64,000 nucleotides of DNA, taken from the NCBI RefSeq assembly GCF_000006565.2, contig NC_031473.1:124001-188000 (forward strand). The letters are read 5' to 3'. Positions 1 through 12,421 of this stretch are shown here, piece by piece. The DNA comes from Toxoplasma gondii ME49. Taxonomy: Eukaryota; Apicomplexa; Conoidasida; Eucoccidiorida; Sarcocystidae. A program made the position numbers and the translations under genes. Position 1 is the stretch's first letter. Every line of letters begins with the position of its first letter. The notes below the pieces were generated by a model, which was not told the DNA's origin, made no database searches, and saw nothing but the letters and a program-made list of their open reading frames with translations.

Positions 1-1
1 G

Positions 2-2221
2 GGCATACCGGCGTCGATCTACGAGCATCCAGAGACTCTTCTTCCTCCCTCGGATCCGAATTCTTTCGTCTTTCCTTCTTACGCGAAAGACGCAGCGAGA
101 CGCGCAACCGCAAAAAGGCTTGCCTTCGCGGACGGCGCCGGAGAAAACCTTCTTTTTTCTGGGCGGCAGGACCGGCCAGAAAGCGCCTCGGACTCTTCAG
201 GTGCGGACGCCGAGAGTCGGGGTGTACGCGCATCTCAGGAAACGAGAGAAATTCCTGTTTCGCATACGAGCGCCAGTCGCAGGTACTGGAGGCTGCTTCC
301 TCCGTTGGCGGAGCACTCCTGTGTGGGGGACGCAGCAGAGTTTCGGGAGATCGCTGGCACCTCTGGAAGTATAACGCAGGGGAACGACGACGCCGTGGTG
401 GAACGCGGAGCCTCCTTTCAGACGATCAACATCACCGCGTACTTCCCCGCTGCACCTCCATACGCGTCTGAAGACGAACGGCGAGGCTTCCGAGCAGAAG
501 CTCGCAGACTCCTTCGCCTCTTTGCTTTGCATGGGCGCCGCCGCGGAGAAGAAGACTCTTCCTCTTCGATTGGAGAGAACGAGGCGTTTTCAAGTGGCGG
601 TGGAGGTGCTGGAGCCGCTGAGAAAGAGAGGCTCCACGGCGCGAGGGGCGGCGAAGAGACACTGGGAGGAGAGGGCGAGAGAAGAGACACTGAGGCTGGT
701 GGCGAGACCGCGAGAGAAGGTCGAGAGAAAGACGCGCCTCGGCCACAAGAGGAGGGAGGAAATGGACCGAGGAGAGGAAATGCTGAGGCCGAGGGGGTCT
801 ATGCTGCAGGCGCGCAGAGTTTGGAGAAAAAACAAGGACGGAACGACTGGAGAGAAAACCTGGAGCAGGTTTTCAAGCGGGAGAGCAGCCAAGGAGACAG
901 TGCAGCGTGGGGAGAAGACCTTTTCGAAAAACACATCGAATTCGTGACTCCAGAGCTTCTCGACTGGAGAGGCGAGAATCCAGAAGAGGAGTCGGTCGAA
1001 AAGGTAAGGCGCAACAAGACGAAGAGCCGGAGAAACAGGAAAGACAGAGCAATAAAAACAGAGTAGACAGGAGGAAAGGGCCGAGACGATGATTCAGAGA
1101 GGAGCAGACGAAGCGAGAATGAGAAGGTGACGAGGTGAAGAAAAGACGAGAGAAGTGAACAGGGAGAAGAGGGCCAACGAGCTGAAAAGAGAACAAAAAG
1201 AGGAACAGAAAAAAGTGAAGAAGGGGAAAGAAAAAAGATGAAGAGAGACCGAGAAGGTGGAGAGAGGGAGACAAGGACAAGGATCGAGCAGACGAAGAGG
1301 AAAAGACAAGAGCAAGAGAGGAAGGCATGTGCAAGAGGAGGGGAGGCGAAAGAGAAAAGGAGACACAGATAACACACAAGAGAATGTTCTGGTAAACTGG
1401 ACTTTGGTCGTTTTCAATTTTCCCCAACAGATCCCAAGGGGAAGGCCTGCTTTGTTTTTCCTACATGGAGGCGGACTCGTGATGAACGACCATCGAGGGT
1501 ACGATAAACTTCTGCGGCGTCTTAGCAACCTTCTCTCTCCCAGCGGAGCTCTTGTTTTTGCCGTCGACTACAGGTGAGAGGAAGAGAAGTCACTTTGAAC
1601 GGAGGAACGAATATCCTCACGCACCTACACAGGTCAATGTAGACACACATATATATGCGCGTAAAGCTGTAGAAAATGCAGCAGACCTTGATTGAAATTT
1701 TCACTGTTTATTCGAATTTTCGCTCCGCTCTACTTCATCGTACAAGTCAACAGCAACCAGCAGGGACTCGAGTCTTTGAGAAAGAGAAAGAGTCGCGGGT
1801 GGATCTTCACACGTTGTTATGAAACAAGAGAACCGAAACAGCACGGAGAGGCAAATCTGGTTTTGAGATAATTCGCGCGACTATAGAGAAAACGACGAAT
1901 CGGAGAAGCACAATCCAAGACAGAGATGATAACACTAGACGAAAATCTCAGACCCTTTAAATGGAATGAATGCATGCAAACATTGCAAGGCGCAATCCCC
2001 CCGCTCGCCTCCCTTCCGCTAATTCGATTCAAACGCGTCTCTGTTAATAATAATGTATTGGGACGTTTTTCATTGGTGGGCGTGCATATACTCGAGTGCC
2101 TCTGTATTACAGAAAAGTATAAATTCTGTCCATAGAAAGATATAATGTATAGACTCTGTTGTCTCTCTTTCATATCTTATAGATACACAGTTATGTTTTT
2201 ATCGATACACACACATATGCA

Positions 2222-2260
<39 letters not shown>

Positions 2261-3838
2261 CATGCATGCATGTGTGTATGTATATATGCATGTATGCATG
2301 TATGAAAATGTATGTATGCTTTATATATGTGTACATATTTATGTACCTGTGTATATGATGTATATATAGTATGCATGCATTTATATATGTATGTATGTAT
2401 GCATATTTAAATATGTATGTATATGTGTGTATATGTATTATGTATGCATTTATATATGTATGCATGTATCTTTACGTATCTATGTATATGTATGTATACA
2501 TGTGTATTTCTGTATGTCTGTATGCTTGTATTCACGTATGTTTGTTGGGAATCTCAAAGTACAAGAAGTTGACTCATATCGAAACTTTGTTGTGAGTTTC
2601 CACGGAGTGTCTCTTCATTTTCGGTAGCCACTCCTGTCGCATCGCATGCCTTTCGTTTTTCTTTTTATGATTTCTCCTTTTCGTCTGGTGTCCTCAGACT
2701 GGCTCCGGAGCACGAATTCCCTCAGCCTCTTCAAGATTGTCTCCAGGCGATTTCGTTCATCGTGGACAACGCGAAGATGGTTGGTGTCGACCCTTCCCGG
2801 TAACTCACACTTTTTTCGTTTTCCTTTTGCATGCTTGGCGCCTTTGCGCGTTTTTCATCTTTCCACTCTCTGTAGTTGCTCGAGTTCACTTCCCCTGTCT
2901 TAGTCCATGGTTGTCACGGTGCTTCGTTTATTCTGTTCTTCACCCGTAGACGCGTACTTCCTTCCCGAGCTTCCCTCTCTGCGTTTCGACGGAAAAACGG
3001 TAACTGGACTTCTGCGCATCGTTTGCCGAAGTCCAAGTGGTAAAGGGAAGGCATGCTTCTGCACATAAACCTCCTCTGTGTGGTTTACCTGTTTTCTTGC
3101 TTCTCTGTGAGCGTCACCTTTCCCCCGTTTCGCTGCTTCGCGCTTTTCCCTATGTCCTTCTTTCGACAGCTCTCCCTTGAAAGCTCCTGCCGCGTTTGTC
3201 TGGCTTTCGTTTCTGTCTGTTCCCTTCCTTTGCGGCCAAGCTGTGAAGCAAAGACCTCTTGACGTCAACGGAGAACCCCAGGAGGTATTACAGATCGCCC
3301 CCGAATTACTCATTTCTTCCCTCGGTGCAACCAAGTTTATACTCGTCGCATGTGTCTGCCAGATGTCCTCGGCTGCCTTTTGCCGCTCTCCGGCCAACTG
3401 AATGTGCGAGTTCTCTCGAGTGTGACCGGAGCTGTGCTTTTTTCGCAGACTCGCCATTCTCGGGGATAGCGGTGGGGGAAGCCTCGCGGCCGGAGTGATG
3501 GGCGAGGCTCTACGAAGAGTCGACGAATTTCCCTGGGCGAAAAATGTGAAGTCTCTCACGCTCGTGTATCCTTCTTTGTGTCGAGGATGCGCGACGCGAT
3601 CCCAGATCGTGTAGGCAAAACATTTTCTTTGCAGTTTTCTGTTCTGAGTACTGAAAAAAAGGTCCTGCTTTCTCCGTCTCCGGAGAGAGACGCACTCTGC
3701 CTTAGCCTCCTTTGTGCTCAGAAACGCCGCGCATGACCTACACAGGTGGCTAGACACATGAACATCTTCTTCTGATGTTTATCCCCGACTGCACAATCAA
3801 CAATTCTGCCTTCACACATTTACATCTACTTATATGTA

Positions 3839-3879
<41 letters not shown>

Positions 3880-3934
3880 ATTGTACGGGGGTTCATCGAT
3901 ATAAAGACGTGCAGAAGAATGTCCGTATATACAG

Positions 3935-3966
<32 letters not shown>

Positions 3967-5479
3967 GTATATATGTATGTATATATGGATTCTATGTGTG
4001 TGCGTAAGAATATGGATTTGCGGAGTTGCAATGTGAAAATAGAAATACAGAAGTTGAGAAGCATGTGTGTGGATAGATGCTTATATATATATATATATAT
4101 ATATAGGGGTGTGTGCGTTTCATTTTAACCTTTCCAGCGTTGGGAGAGAGCGTCACCGCAAGGAGGGATTCCTTTTTCAGTGGCAGTCCAACCTTTGTTC
4201 TGAGGCGTTTTGCGTGCAGCGAAGGTTCCTTGTTTTACCTCAAACGCGACATCTGGTTTTCCTTGTTGGTACGTGGAAAAGACAAAGAAGAAGTAGCGAG
4301 AAGGCAAGGGGAGAAAGGGTGTGTGCATGACATCATCAAAACTGAGAGAATGGGTGAATTTGAGGTCTATTCGCATTGAGAGTTTTGCCGTTCAGTATTC
4401 GCCGGCCATCGGACCACAAGACGACTGGCGCCAAAAGCCCTTCACAACGCCCTCTGCCCTTCTTCGTCAGTTTCCCACGACCTTTCTAGGTGCGCGCAAA
4501 AAAAAATTTCATGTTCACCTCAGAGGTAAACAGTTCATGTCTATGGCCAGTTCTGTCTGTCTGTACGTGTCTAACAATATATGTGGATATCTCCTTTACC
4601 GATTTCTATCTATTGACACCTGTCTATCTGCATCGATGTATATCTATCCATATGTACCTGCATCTACTGGACTCACTCCAGTTATCAGTTATAGTGTTTT
4701 CCTCCTGGAGAGGCTGCCAGATCGCCTTGCGTTGCACCGTTTCGTCTCCCGTCATGTCTCGGCATGCTTGGGTGTGTGGCCGCCTTGAGAACAACGCTGC
4801 CTAGGCAGGCATGCCCGTTCGTGGTTTGCGCAGAAGAAACTGCCTGTGCTGCCTCTATAGATACACGCGTAGAAGCTCAAGTGCGCAATGCTGCGACTCT
4901 GCGTGGAATTTGCTCAGTCCTGTTCACTCATGACATCATGTACGACATCGGCGTTCTGTTCCATGAAAAACTTCGTCGACACGGTGTCAGGACTGGCATT
5001 TACATTGCCCCTGGTGAGTTTCGCAGACCCACAGTGTCCACGACTTGAATCCCATAGACAGAGATTTCCAAGAGCAAAACCGTTTGTCGAACTTGTAGTT
5101 TCTACTGCCCAGCAGAAAAAGCCAAGCAAACATGAGTTCAGGTAAGATGTTGGAGCCCAACACATTCACCCCGTGATTTGTGGACAGGCGCATGCACCAT
5201 GCGCGTTTTCTTCCTCTCGTTTGGACTTTGGTGAGCGTAAACGACAGAAGATTGGGTGCGGGTCTTCTCTCACGGTTCATGCGCGCGATATACAGTAAGC
5301 CATACAAAATACGCGCAGAACACAAGGGATGTAGAGAAATCTTTATGGCGTAGGGTACTGAAGTCCTCCATGCCAAAAACACAATCCTAGGTGCAGCCTT
5401 TTACGCAGAATTACTGACCAAGCGGTCGATAGGCCACCCCATTCGACTGCTTAAGACTAGCTTGGCAGGCCTCCCGTAA
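2..5479 (+). CDS. Alpha/beta hydrolase (HSL/AADAC-like), 5' partial
   Basis: A serine hydrolase of the hormone-sensitive-lipase/arylacetamide-deacetylase family, expected to cleave carboxyl esters; substrate unknown. The frame is open from the left edge, so the N-terminus lies outside the window. Supported exons are <2..1003, 1431..1573, 2698..2799, 3449..about 3579, 4138..4268, 4396..4489 and 4918..5013; every junction is phase-consistent. The first exon is a low-complexity Gly/Glu/Arg-rich stretch. Family marks follow in order: oxyanion-hole HGGG then the VFAVDYR strand (1431-1573), [13 protein letters not shown] (2698-2799), nucleophile motif GDSGGG (3449 exon), and the acid-bearing THDIMYDIG then FHEKLRRHG (4918-5013). 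The 3' end is unsettled: a KHEF stretch before a good donor near 5141 could carry the catalytic His, while the exon at 5389-5479 reads to a stop in phase but offers no clear HGF motif. The donor near 3579 is weak and was chosen by phase. Family assignment is firm, the exact 3' model is not. Confidence 0.8.
1060..1375 (+). repeat. Polypurine (GA-rich) intron tract
   Basis: The first visible intron of the hydrolase gene is almost pure A/G on the plus strand for about 300 bases. Long open frames read on the minus strand here are a side effect of that bias. Confidence 0.7.
2205..2535. repeat. (TA)n/(TG)n low-complexity tract
   Basis: About 330 bases of TATA, TGTA and CATG dinucleotide and tetranucleotide runs, including a pure TA run near 2230-2264. 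It lies inside a hydrolase-gene intron. Confidence 0.9.
3845..4106. repeat. Cluster of three (TA)n microsatellites
   Basis: Pure or nearly pure TA runs at about 3846-3876, 3933-3987 and 4083-4105, all in the intron just before the hydrolase exon that starts at 4138. Confidence 0.9.
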
Positions 5480-8400
5480 GTGAAAATTCACAGATGTACA
5501 TTCCCAGCTGTGCCAGTTACACTACAGTCAAGTCGAGTATCGACCCAACACACCGAGTGTAGAGAGCACAACTGACCACGAGTATTTCCAGACTATCAAA
5601 CCTAATACTCATTCACCGAATTAAATAAAATAAACTTGTATTGTTGGTTCGCTTCAGCGCCCAAGACTGAGAGCACTGCAGTGGAATTGCTTGTGTGGCC
5701 AAGTCAGTGTTGACTCTCGGGTATACATGCATCGGAACAGCAGTCGCGTATTGTGCGGTGACATTCTCAGTCAATGCACCGCACCTAGACACAGTGAAAC
5801 TCACCCTTTCCTCAACCCAAAAGTGGTTCTTTGGCCTGCATTCACAAGTCCGATGCTCGAAACTGCAATGTTGACACACAGTCGTCCTACTTAAGTGGAG
5901 ACAAGCAAAAACTATCTCTCGAAGTAGTCGCACTAACAGCCTGGCAAGACCGGTGATGTGCTCGAAACGATGTCTACGTAGAGTTGCTGCTGTACAAGAG
6001 GGAAGGGCCCGCATCGTTTGAGAAAGCACATGAGACTCGTGTGACCAGGATAGAGCGATGAGGGCACCGGGCGAACTTTCAAGTGCTGAGTTGCTGATTT
6101 GCCAGGTCTTTTCCGACAAGAATTTCTTGTGGAGTGCGCCTGCGCCGGTGGCGTGCCCACCCTCGATAGGAAATCCTCACACGGAAGGCCTGCTTCGGAG
6201 TATTTTAGCTCAGACCGCGCCAGCCAGTAAACGCCTGTAGCACTCCTGCTTCATTCCTTTTTCCTATTCCGCGTTTGATACATACGACTCTCCAGAGCTG
6301 TTCCTGAATGCGCTGTCTTTAACAAGCACACACACTGGCTATCGCAGACAGTCATGCGTACCACCGGCAAGCATTGACGGAGGAGTGACGGGTGTTGGGG
6401 TTCGGTGTGGAAGGCCGCTACGTCGGTTGCTTTCGACTGAGAGGGGACCTTACTTGTGGGGGAGGGAATTCTAACCTCTTATTGGGTATTTGGGCTTCCG
6501 TCACGTCACATTCAAATGCACAAGTGCAAATAGTTCGTTGTTGTGTCGTTTTAATTCAGGTTTCCACGGCTTCTTCGGTAGCGACCGGTGGAGTCGTTTT
6601 GGGGTGCCGTCGGTAGAGTGGGCTGCCGACAGGATCATGGACAATTGGTAAAGTCGACGGATGTGTTCTGTCGAAACTCAGTGGCGCAGACTCTACATTT
6701 TGGCCGATCTTTTGAAACGACTTTGAAAAACGTTCTCAAACGATAGCTTCAGGGAATTCGGTATTCGCGCCCCCGAAACGGCGTAGCGGTGTACTTCCAA
6801 TGACTTGTGCCTTTGCAGCCATCGGAGACTTTGAGCACCCCCGCAGACAGGCTTTCTATACAGTGTGCAATCATTCGTCTGCACTCATACATCATTCAAG
6901 GAGGAAACCTGGCAGAAAGTACTCTAGATAAGCGCTAACAGAACGGTCTTGCGCTCCGGCGTGACGCATGAGCCTGGCCTCTATCTAGTACGAAACACAC
7001 GAGTCTGTTTGATACCAGTACACCTTGGAATACTTTTTATGTGTGAACGTAGGAACTGTTTAGCAACTTTCAACGTGATTCCACACTATGAGTCAAATTT
7101 GAGGCGAAATCGGGAACGAATAGGCATCAGTCGCACTCCACGACGGGTATATTCTGATTCCGTAGTGCGGTTGCCAATTCGAGCGTGTTTGTCGCCCTTG
7201 AATCAGCCGGGGACGTGCTCCTTTCACGGCAGGTCCCTACACCTCAATCTCTTCGAAAAGAGCCTCCTACGTACCTGATGATGGTGTTTAAGGAACCTAA
7301 GGGTTGCTTGTGATGGATTGTCGCACCGGATGCCAGCTCGCTGCTCCCAAGAATTCCGTAAATCACACAACGATCCATATTACTTTCTCTGGGAACGCTT
7401 TGGATAGCTCGCAGTGCTCGAACAGGGTGCTGTAGCATGCAACATCCTAGCTACCCATCCTGCTGCTACTTCTTTGACCTGATGCGGGACGATGGCAGAT
7501 GCAGAAGATTCTTCTGAAGCATGTGTAAACGCTAGAGTAGCTCCCGCAATGACTTGGAGCACAAAGAGAACTGCAGCTTGGTGAGTGGAAGCAGCCCTAA
7601 AGAGATTTTCGTGTGCGTGCTGCACTGAACTTGTTCGCATCTCTGTTTGCTTCCACGATGCTCACTTGTACGCACAAGCAGTCGAGCTTTGATGGCGAAC
7701 ACCCGCGCATAAGAGTGGGAATTGGAACTGTTGCATCTCCTCAACACCACTATCTATCTATCGGTCGAGTAAGTTAATAGTGTTTTCTGGCGTGTGATGC
7801 ACACGTGATCACGTTTTCGCCCCGAACAACCGACCACCGGAGTCGGAGATTATCACCGTCGTCGAACACAGCATCAGCAAGGAAACTCGCCTTCTGTGCC
7901 TTGAAAAGCCATGCCCTGGAGGATGTCCTGCCTCTCGACGAAAAAAACGTGACGTTGTTACTGGTTTTTGCCAAACCAATGGAAGGAAAGAATTTCTGTG
8001 GCATGTTTGCGGGTCGCCTGCGCGTGCCCGTCGATTCGATCAGGGTTGAGCCGTAGTCGTGTGCAAGCTCGTGTCAACTTTTTTGTGTGTCCCGGAGCGA
8101 ATGAGTTTCCAGCGCTTGCTTCTCCCGCTACTCGTTCTGCAAACGAACTGGGTGAATCATATTGACAAGGAGGTTTGTGTTTCGAGGGGATTCCGCACCC
8201 AGTTTAGAAAAATGAACCGTTTTCTGGGGAGAGTCCGGAACGGGAGGACCCAGGCACCGCCCCGGCCGGTGGTGGATTGTGCACGAGAGTCGGTCACTGG
8301 TGTGTGGCTGCTTCGGAACGGTCGTAAAGGTCCTTCGACGGCACTCGACGGGACGGCTCTTTCTCCCGAGGTGGAGTTCGAGACGACGCAAAAACCGCCC

Positions 8401-9065
8401 TTCCATGCACACAAGAGAAGATTCTGTCCACTGTGTTTCCAGCAACCCGTGTTAAGGGGCAGCAGTGGAGTCTCCAGTTCGGTCGTGCCCGGACTAGCTA
8501 GTTGGCCTTCAAGGGACTTCTTCTTGTCAGCGGACGGCCGCAAAAGTTACCCTGTTCTTCAAATCCTTTTCGAGAGAGGGTTTTGAGGGGCTTAGAATGG
8601 AGTGTGTGGCCGCTCTTCGGGAAGGGAATCGACCTCGGTGAAAAGGAGGCGGAGGAAATAGTGACTCCTCGTTCTTTTTCCCTGGCTCGCGGCCTCTGAC
8701 TTTTTGCGTGCACGCCAACTGGTTTTCACCTTTTCCTCCCGTTCCTCTCCACGTTGAGTCTGCATCACCGGGAAACTGTCTGTGTGCCTTCAAGCGCGCA
8801 TGCCCGCGTCCAAATGAGAGGCAACTGCCTGGTTTCTTTCGACTACCCGTGTGTTTCTTCGTGCCACGCCTCTCAGTTGCTGACCCACCACACCCTAGCG
8901 AGTCCGTTGTTCTGAATCACCTCGTTTCTCCCTGCCGCCGCATTGCCCAGATACAAAGCGGAGAACCACACTTCTCGTTTCTTTCAGGGAGAAGATCTGA
9001 AGGGATCTGACGCTCAAGTGACTCAAACCTGCGTTTCCCGCAACCCTCTTTCGGCCGTGACAACC
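5480..9065. other. Intergenic, no gene supported
   Basis: About 3.6 kb between the hydrolase and the first microneme-like gene. Only short scattered open frames occur. The longest (8059-8586) has no recognisable motif. A pyrimidine tract ending in CAG just before 8990 could be the acceptor of a 5'UTR intron for the gene at 9066. The last kilobase presumably holds its promoter and leader. Confidence 0.5.
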
Positions 9066-10073
9066 ATGAAATCATCGACTGGGGGTCCAGGCCACGCCGC
9101 GGTCTTTGTTTTTTGCTGCGAAAAAGTTCGCAGACCTGAGAGTGCCCGCGAAGCCTCCTGCATCGCGTCTGCAAGAGCGCCAAACGCGACGCGGCCCTCG
9201 CCACTCGCCTTCTGCACTCTGCGAACGCTTCGCTGCCTGCAGTACGTGGTGGCAGCGGGCGCTGTGTTGCTGCTCGTGACAGGGTTCGACAGCGTGTCCG
9301 GCGCCATTTCTTTGCCTCCGCAGTCGACTTGGGTCTGTCGCATCTCCGAAACGAATCAGCGCTGCGCCGACGTCTACGCCAACACAGCGACGGGCGAGAA
9401 GCACGGCGTCTGCCGAGAGGGCGACTGTTGCTCGCGCACAGCTTTGTCGCCGAGCTTCGAGTTTGGCGACGTGTGCAAGCCGAAGGGAAGCTCGGACTGC
9501 AGGTCGTACAAAGATAACTACAGCTTCGGAAAATGCGATTTAGCGCATTTCTGCGGCAAGTGCTCGACGCGCTCGCTCTGCAAGCTGGACAGCTCGGAGA
9601 ACGGCGGCGTGTACTGCCAGTGCCCGGCACCTAGCGAGGGCAACGGCCTGACCTGCAAAGGGGATCCTTGTGCAAGTGCTCCTTGCGCGAACGGGACCTG
9701 TTCGCCGCGTCCAGACGACCCGAACGACTACCAGTGCGACTGCTACCCCGGGTTCAGTGCAGTGAAGAACGCTAACGGCGTCGTCAAGTCTTGCGTGGAC
9801 GTCTGCGCCACGAACGTCTGCGGTGAGGGCGCACTTGCGTGCTACAACGGAGAGGCCGGCCACATCTGTGCATGCAAAGAAGACTACGTCACCGTGACGG
9901 TGGACGGAAACGACACCTGCGTTATGCCTGACCTTTGCGCCGTCAACCCCTGCGGAGACTCGACTGCAGTCGAGTCCTGTGTTACGGTGTCCTCCAACGA
10001 ATACCGGTGCACTTGCAAGGCTGGCCACGTGGTGAAGACGGACCGGAGACGTTCGTACTGCGCGAGAGAGTAA
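9066..10073 (+). CDS. Microneme-type secreted protein, CBL + four EGF-like domains (copy 1)
   Basis: Predicted secreted adhesin-like protein of 335 residues, in one exon. M1 is the only in-frame ATG before the domains. Residues 58-79 form a hydrophobic signal-like segment ending SVSG, preceded by an unusually long polar leader. A cysteine-rich region (about 88-160, with WVCRIS and CREGDCC) resembles the chitin-binding-like (CBL) domain of MIC3/MIC8 proteins. Four EGF-like modules follow at about 163-197, 202-243, 247-285 and 291-332, with typical CxC and GY/GF spacing. There is no transmembrane anchor or cytosolic tail, so it would need an escorter or act as a soluble ligand. CBL plus EGF architecture is that of known micronemal adhesins of Toxoplasma, but the sequence does not look like MIC3 itself, so no symbol is given. 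It is paralogous to the gene at 12422. Secretion is read from sequence; micronemal location is inference. Confidence 0.85.
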   Translation: MKSSTGGPGHAAVFVFCCEKVRRPESAREASCIASARAPNATRPSPLAFCTLRTLRCLQYVVAAGAVLLLVTGFDSVSGAISLPPQSTWVCRISETNQRCADVYANTATGEKHGVCREGDCCSRTALSPSFEFGDVCKPKGSSDCRSYKDNYSFGKCDLAHFCGKCSTRSLCKLDSSENGGVYCQCPAPSEGNGLTCKGDPCASAPCANGTCSPRPDDPNDYQCDCYPGFSAVKNANGVVKSCVDVCATNVCGEGALACYNGEAGHICACKEDYVTVTVDGNDTCVMPDLCAVNPCGDSTAVESCVTVSSNEYRCTCKAGHVVKTDRRRSYCARE

Positions 10074-12421
10074 AAACAGCGCACTCCAGTGAATCGAACG
10101 CACAACGGCGCTAAAGGTGCACACAACTGCGCGGAAACATGCGGTTGTGTGTCTTCGCGACAGCCGAAATCCCTTCTTCTGATATTTGACTCCGAGCACA
10201 CAGAGGGACGGGTTTCTGTGTTCCTCGTCCATGTAGACGACGGCAAGAGTAAAACCCGCTGCGGATCTCGGAGAAACTGATTCACGCAGGGACCGTTTTC
10301 CACCTTTGTGTGTGTGTGTGTGTAACTCGCGGTCTGGCACATGGGGAGAAGCGGTATCGAATGTATCCTCGCATTTTTATCTTCCGCTAAAAAGGTTTAA
10401 TTTCTCTTTTTTTTATCTTCTTAAGGACACGAAACGCCTGATTTTTTAGACACATGTCCACACGCTGTCATGGCGGGCGGCTGTGTCGGTTCGGTTGTTT
10501 CACGGCATCCAGGAGACGGTCCAGTAATTGAAGCTCTGCAGTTTCTGTACGCCCACCACGAAAAATCAATAGGGCCTCAGTTTCCGGGAACAATCCCGCC
10601 TGTTACAATTTTCCTAGAACGTCGACAAGAGAGTGTTTCTGTATACCTGAAGGCGTTGCGCCAGAATTCCACGTGCTGAAGGCTGCCTTGCGCACATTCA
10701 TAAAATGATCTTTCGAGCTTTTCACTGCACTTCCCTCTCTTTAGCCTAGTCTCAGTTCCAGCGTTTTCCTGAAACTGACTCATCATCATGGACGCTTCCT
10801 CAGAAGAGTCTTCCGCTGCCCCCCAGTCGACCGATGTTCCTTCGGCTGTGGCAACCAGTGGAGAGCGTTGAACCCTTTAAAATGTATATAGTGGTTGCTG
10901 CGCTTGCTCGAACGCGAGAACATAATGCCCAGAAAGGAGCGCAAGCATGAGCAACGGCGATCCTCGCCGCATGAGCTCGTCGATTCACGTGTGTCATGCA
11001 CCTACATGATGGTCAGGAAAATGCAATAGAACCTCAGGATCTAAACCCGTAGGCTACCTCGGATGGTATACTTTTACCTGTTCCCCAGAAAAGCAACTGG
11101 ATGCTACTTGTCTAACGAGATAGTGAGAACGGGAACCAGTGCACGAAACGCTTCTCTGTGGGGAGCTAAACGGGAAGAACTGCGGGGGCGATCCCATTCA
11201 GAATGCCTGTCTGACTAGACCGTTTACCTCGGCAGGCGGGCGACACAAGTCCGTTGCCTGGGAGAGAGTCACCTTTTGTCACGACGACTGTGTTGACTCA
11301 AGACAATCCGAAGTATGACGTAACTAGCACAACGACCTGGCACACAGTTGCTTTTTTCGTTGCCGCCATCCGGCTTCCCCTCAGCTCGAAAGCACTCCCA
11401 GCGACGCCGGCGATCTTTGCGAGTTGCCTGAACTTTTCTTCGAGAGAAGAAACAGGGTATCTCCCGCTTCACCTTACCAGTCACTCCCCCTGCCCTTTGA
11501 AACCGCGCACGATGGCACACACACTAGATCGTGTGTTTGCCTGACAGCCGAGAGAGCTTGCCCCCTTCAAAGAGCGCCAGATCTTCCACTCGAAAGTGCA
11601 ATTTGTTGGTGCTTTCAAACTCGAAACCAGCGCAGGTTTAAAGAAGAAAGGCGACTGTGAGGTTCGCGCGCATTTCCAAGCTGGGCTAGCGGCCCCTGTT
11701 GTTTGAGGCGGGGACACTAAGTCTGTTCCGACTCCGCGGATGGAGAGCCCAGCTGCAGTGCACGGCCCCGAGCGGAGGCGTTGCCCTCATCGATGACTGC
11801 AGGCGTTTCGCGGCAATTCTCCCTTTTCCAGGTTTTTCACTGCCTTCTCCACACGGAACCCCATCGCCGCTTGCAAATCGAAGTTCTGAATAAAGGCTGC
11901 GGGAAAGTGTGGAGCAAAGTATCATGTGCAACGGCAGCGAGCGCAGAGGGACCGCGCCGGGGAGTTTTGAGTCCTCGAGTCTGTGCAACAGACGCCTTTT
12001 CGTCGGGCCCCGATTCGCTTTCGTCCCGATTGTTCAATCGAACACGAGCTCAACAAGGATCCCCCGATTCTTCTTCGTCGTGGGTAACCGCCAGGGGGAG
12101 TGACACACCTCTCGAGAGGCTTCACGTGTGTCCGATGTTAAGCGTGGCTGTCCGAGCTGTCGCCGACGAGGCTTTCTGGAAGCAGTTTTCCTCGGGTTCG
12201 GCGGTGTGCACACCTTCTTCTTGAGTCTCGTCGAAGCATTTCCCGCCAACTTCCCGGCCGTCGTCAAGTTTCTTCCCCATCACCCGTTTGGTCGCTCAGA
12301 CGGCTTCTGCACCCTTTCCATATCTGTCTCATTTGTTGGACGAGAGCGACGCGCTGAGAGAGGTTTCGCTTTTCCTCAGTCTTCCCCTCCTAACTCCGTC
12401 TGCGTTTCGTGTCTAGCATCC
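10074..12421. other. Intergenic spacer between the two microneme-like genes
   Basis: About 2.3 kb without a supported gene. It contains a short (GT)n run at about 10307-10323 and a pyrimidine-rich stretch upstream of the second copy. The frame of copy 2 is open from about 12128 but has no ATG before 12422. No clear duplication of flanking DNA was seen by eye, which suggests an old duplication. Confidence 0.5.

Noticed and set aside
799..1427. Minus-strand Ser/Leu/Phe-rich open frames that look like membrane proteins
   Set aside because: They are the complement of a polypurine intron tract; hydrophobicity follows from TCT/CTT/TTC codons alone.
2145..2595. Tyr/Ile/Met/Val-rich small open frames
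   Set aside because: They are translations of a TA/TG microsatellite tract inside an intron.
2900..3757. 285-codon minus-strand open frame
   Set aside because: It is antisense to a hydrolase exon with the GDSGGG motif and to its pyrimidine-rich introns, where stop codons are depleted on the opposite strand.
9066..10073. Calling the first CBL/EGF gene MIC3
   Set aside because: Domain order is similar, but the cysteine-rich region and EGF sequences do not look like MIC3, there are four rather than three EGF-like modules, and the protein ends after the last one.
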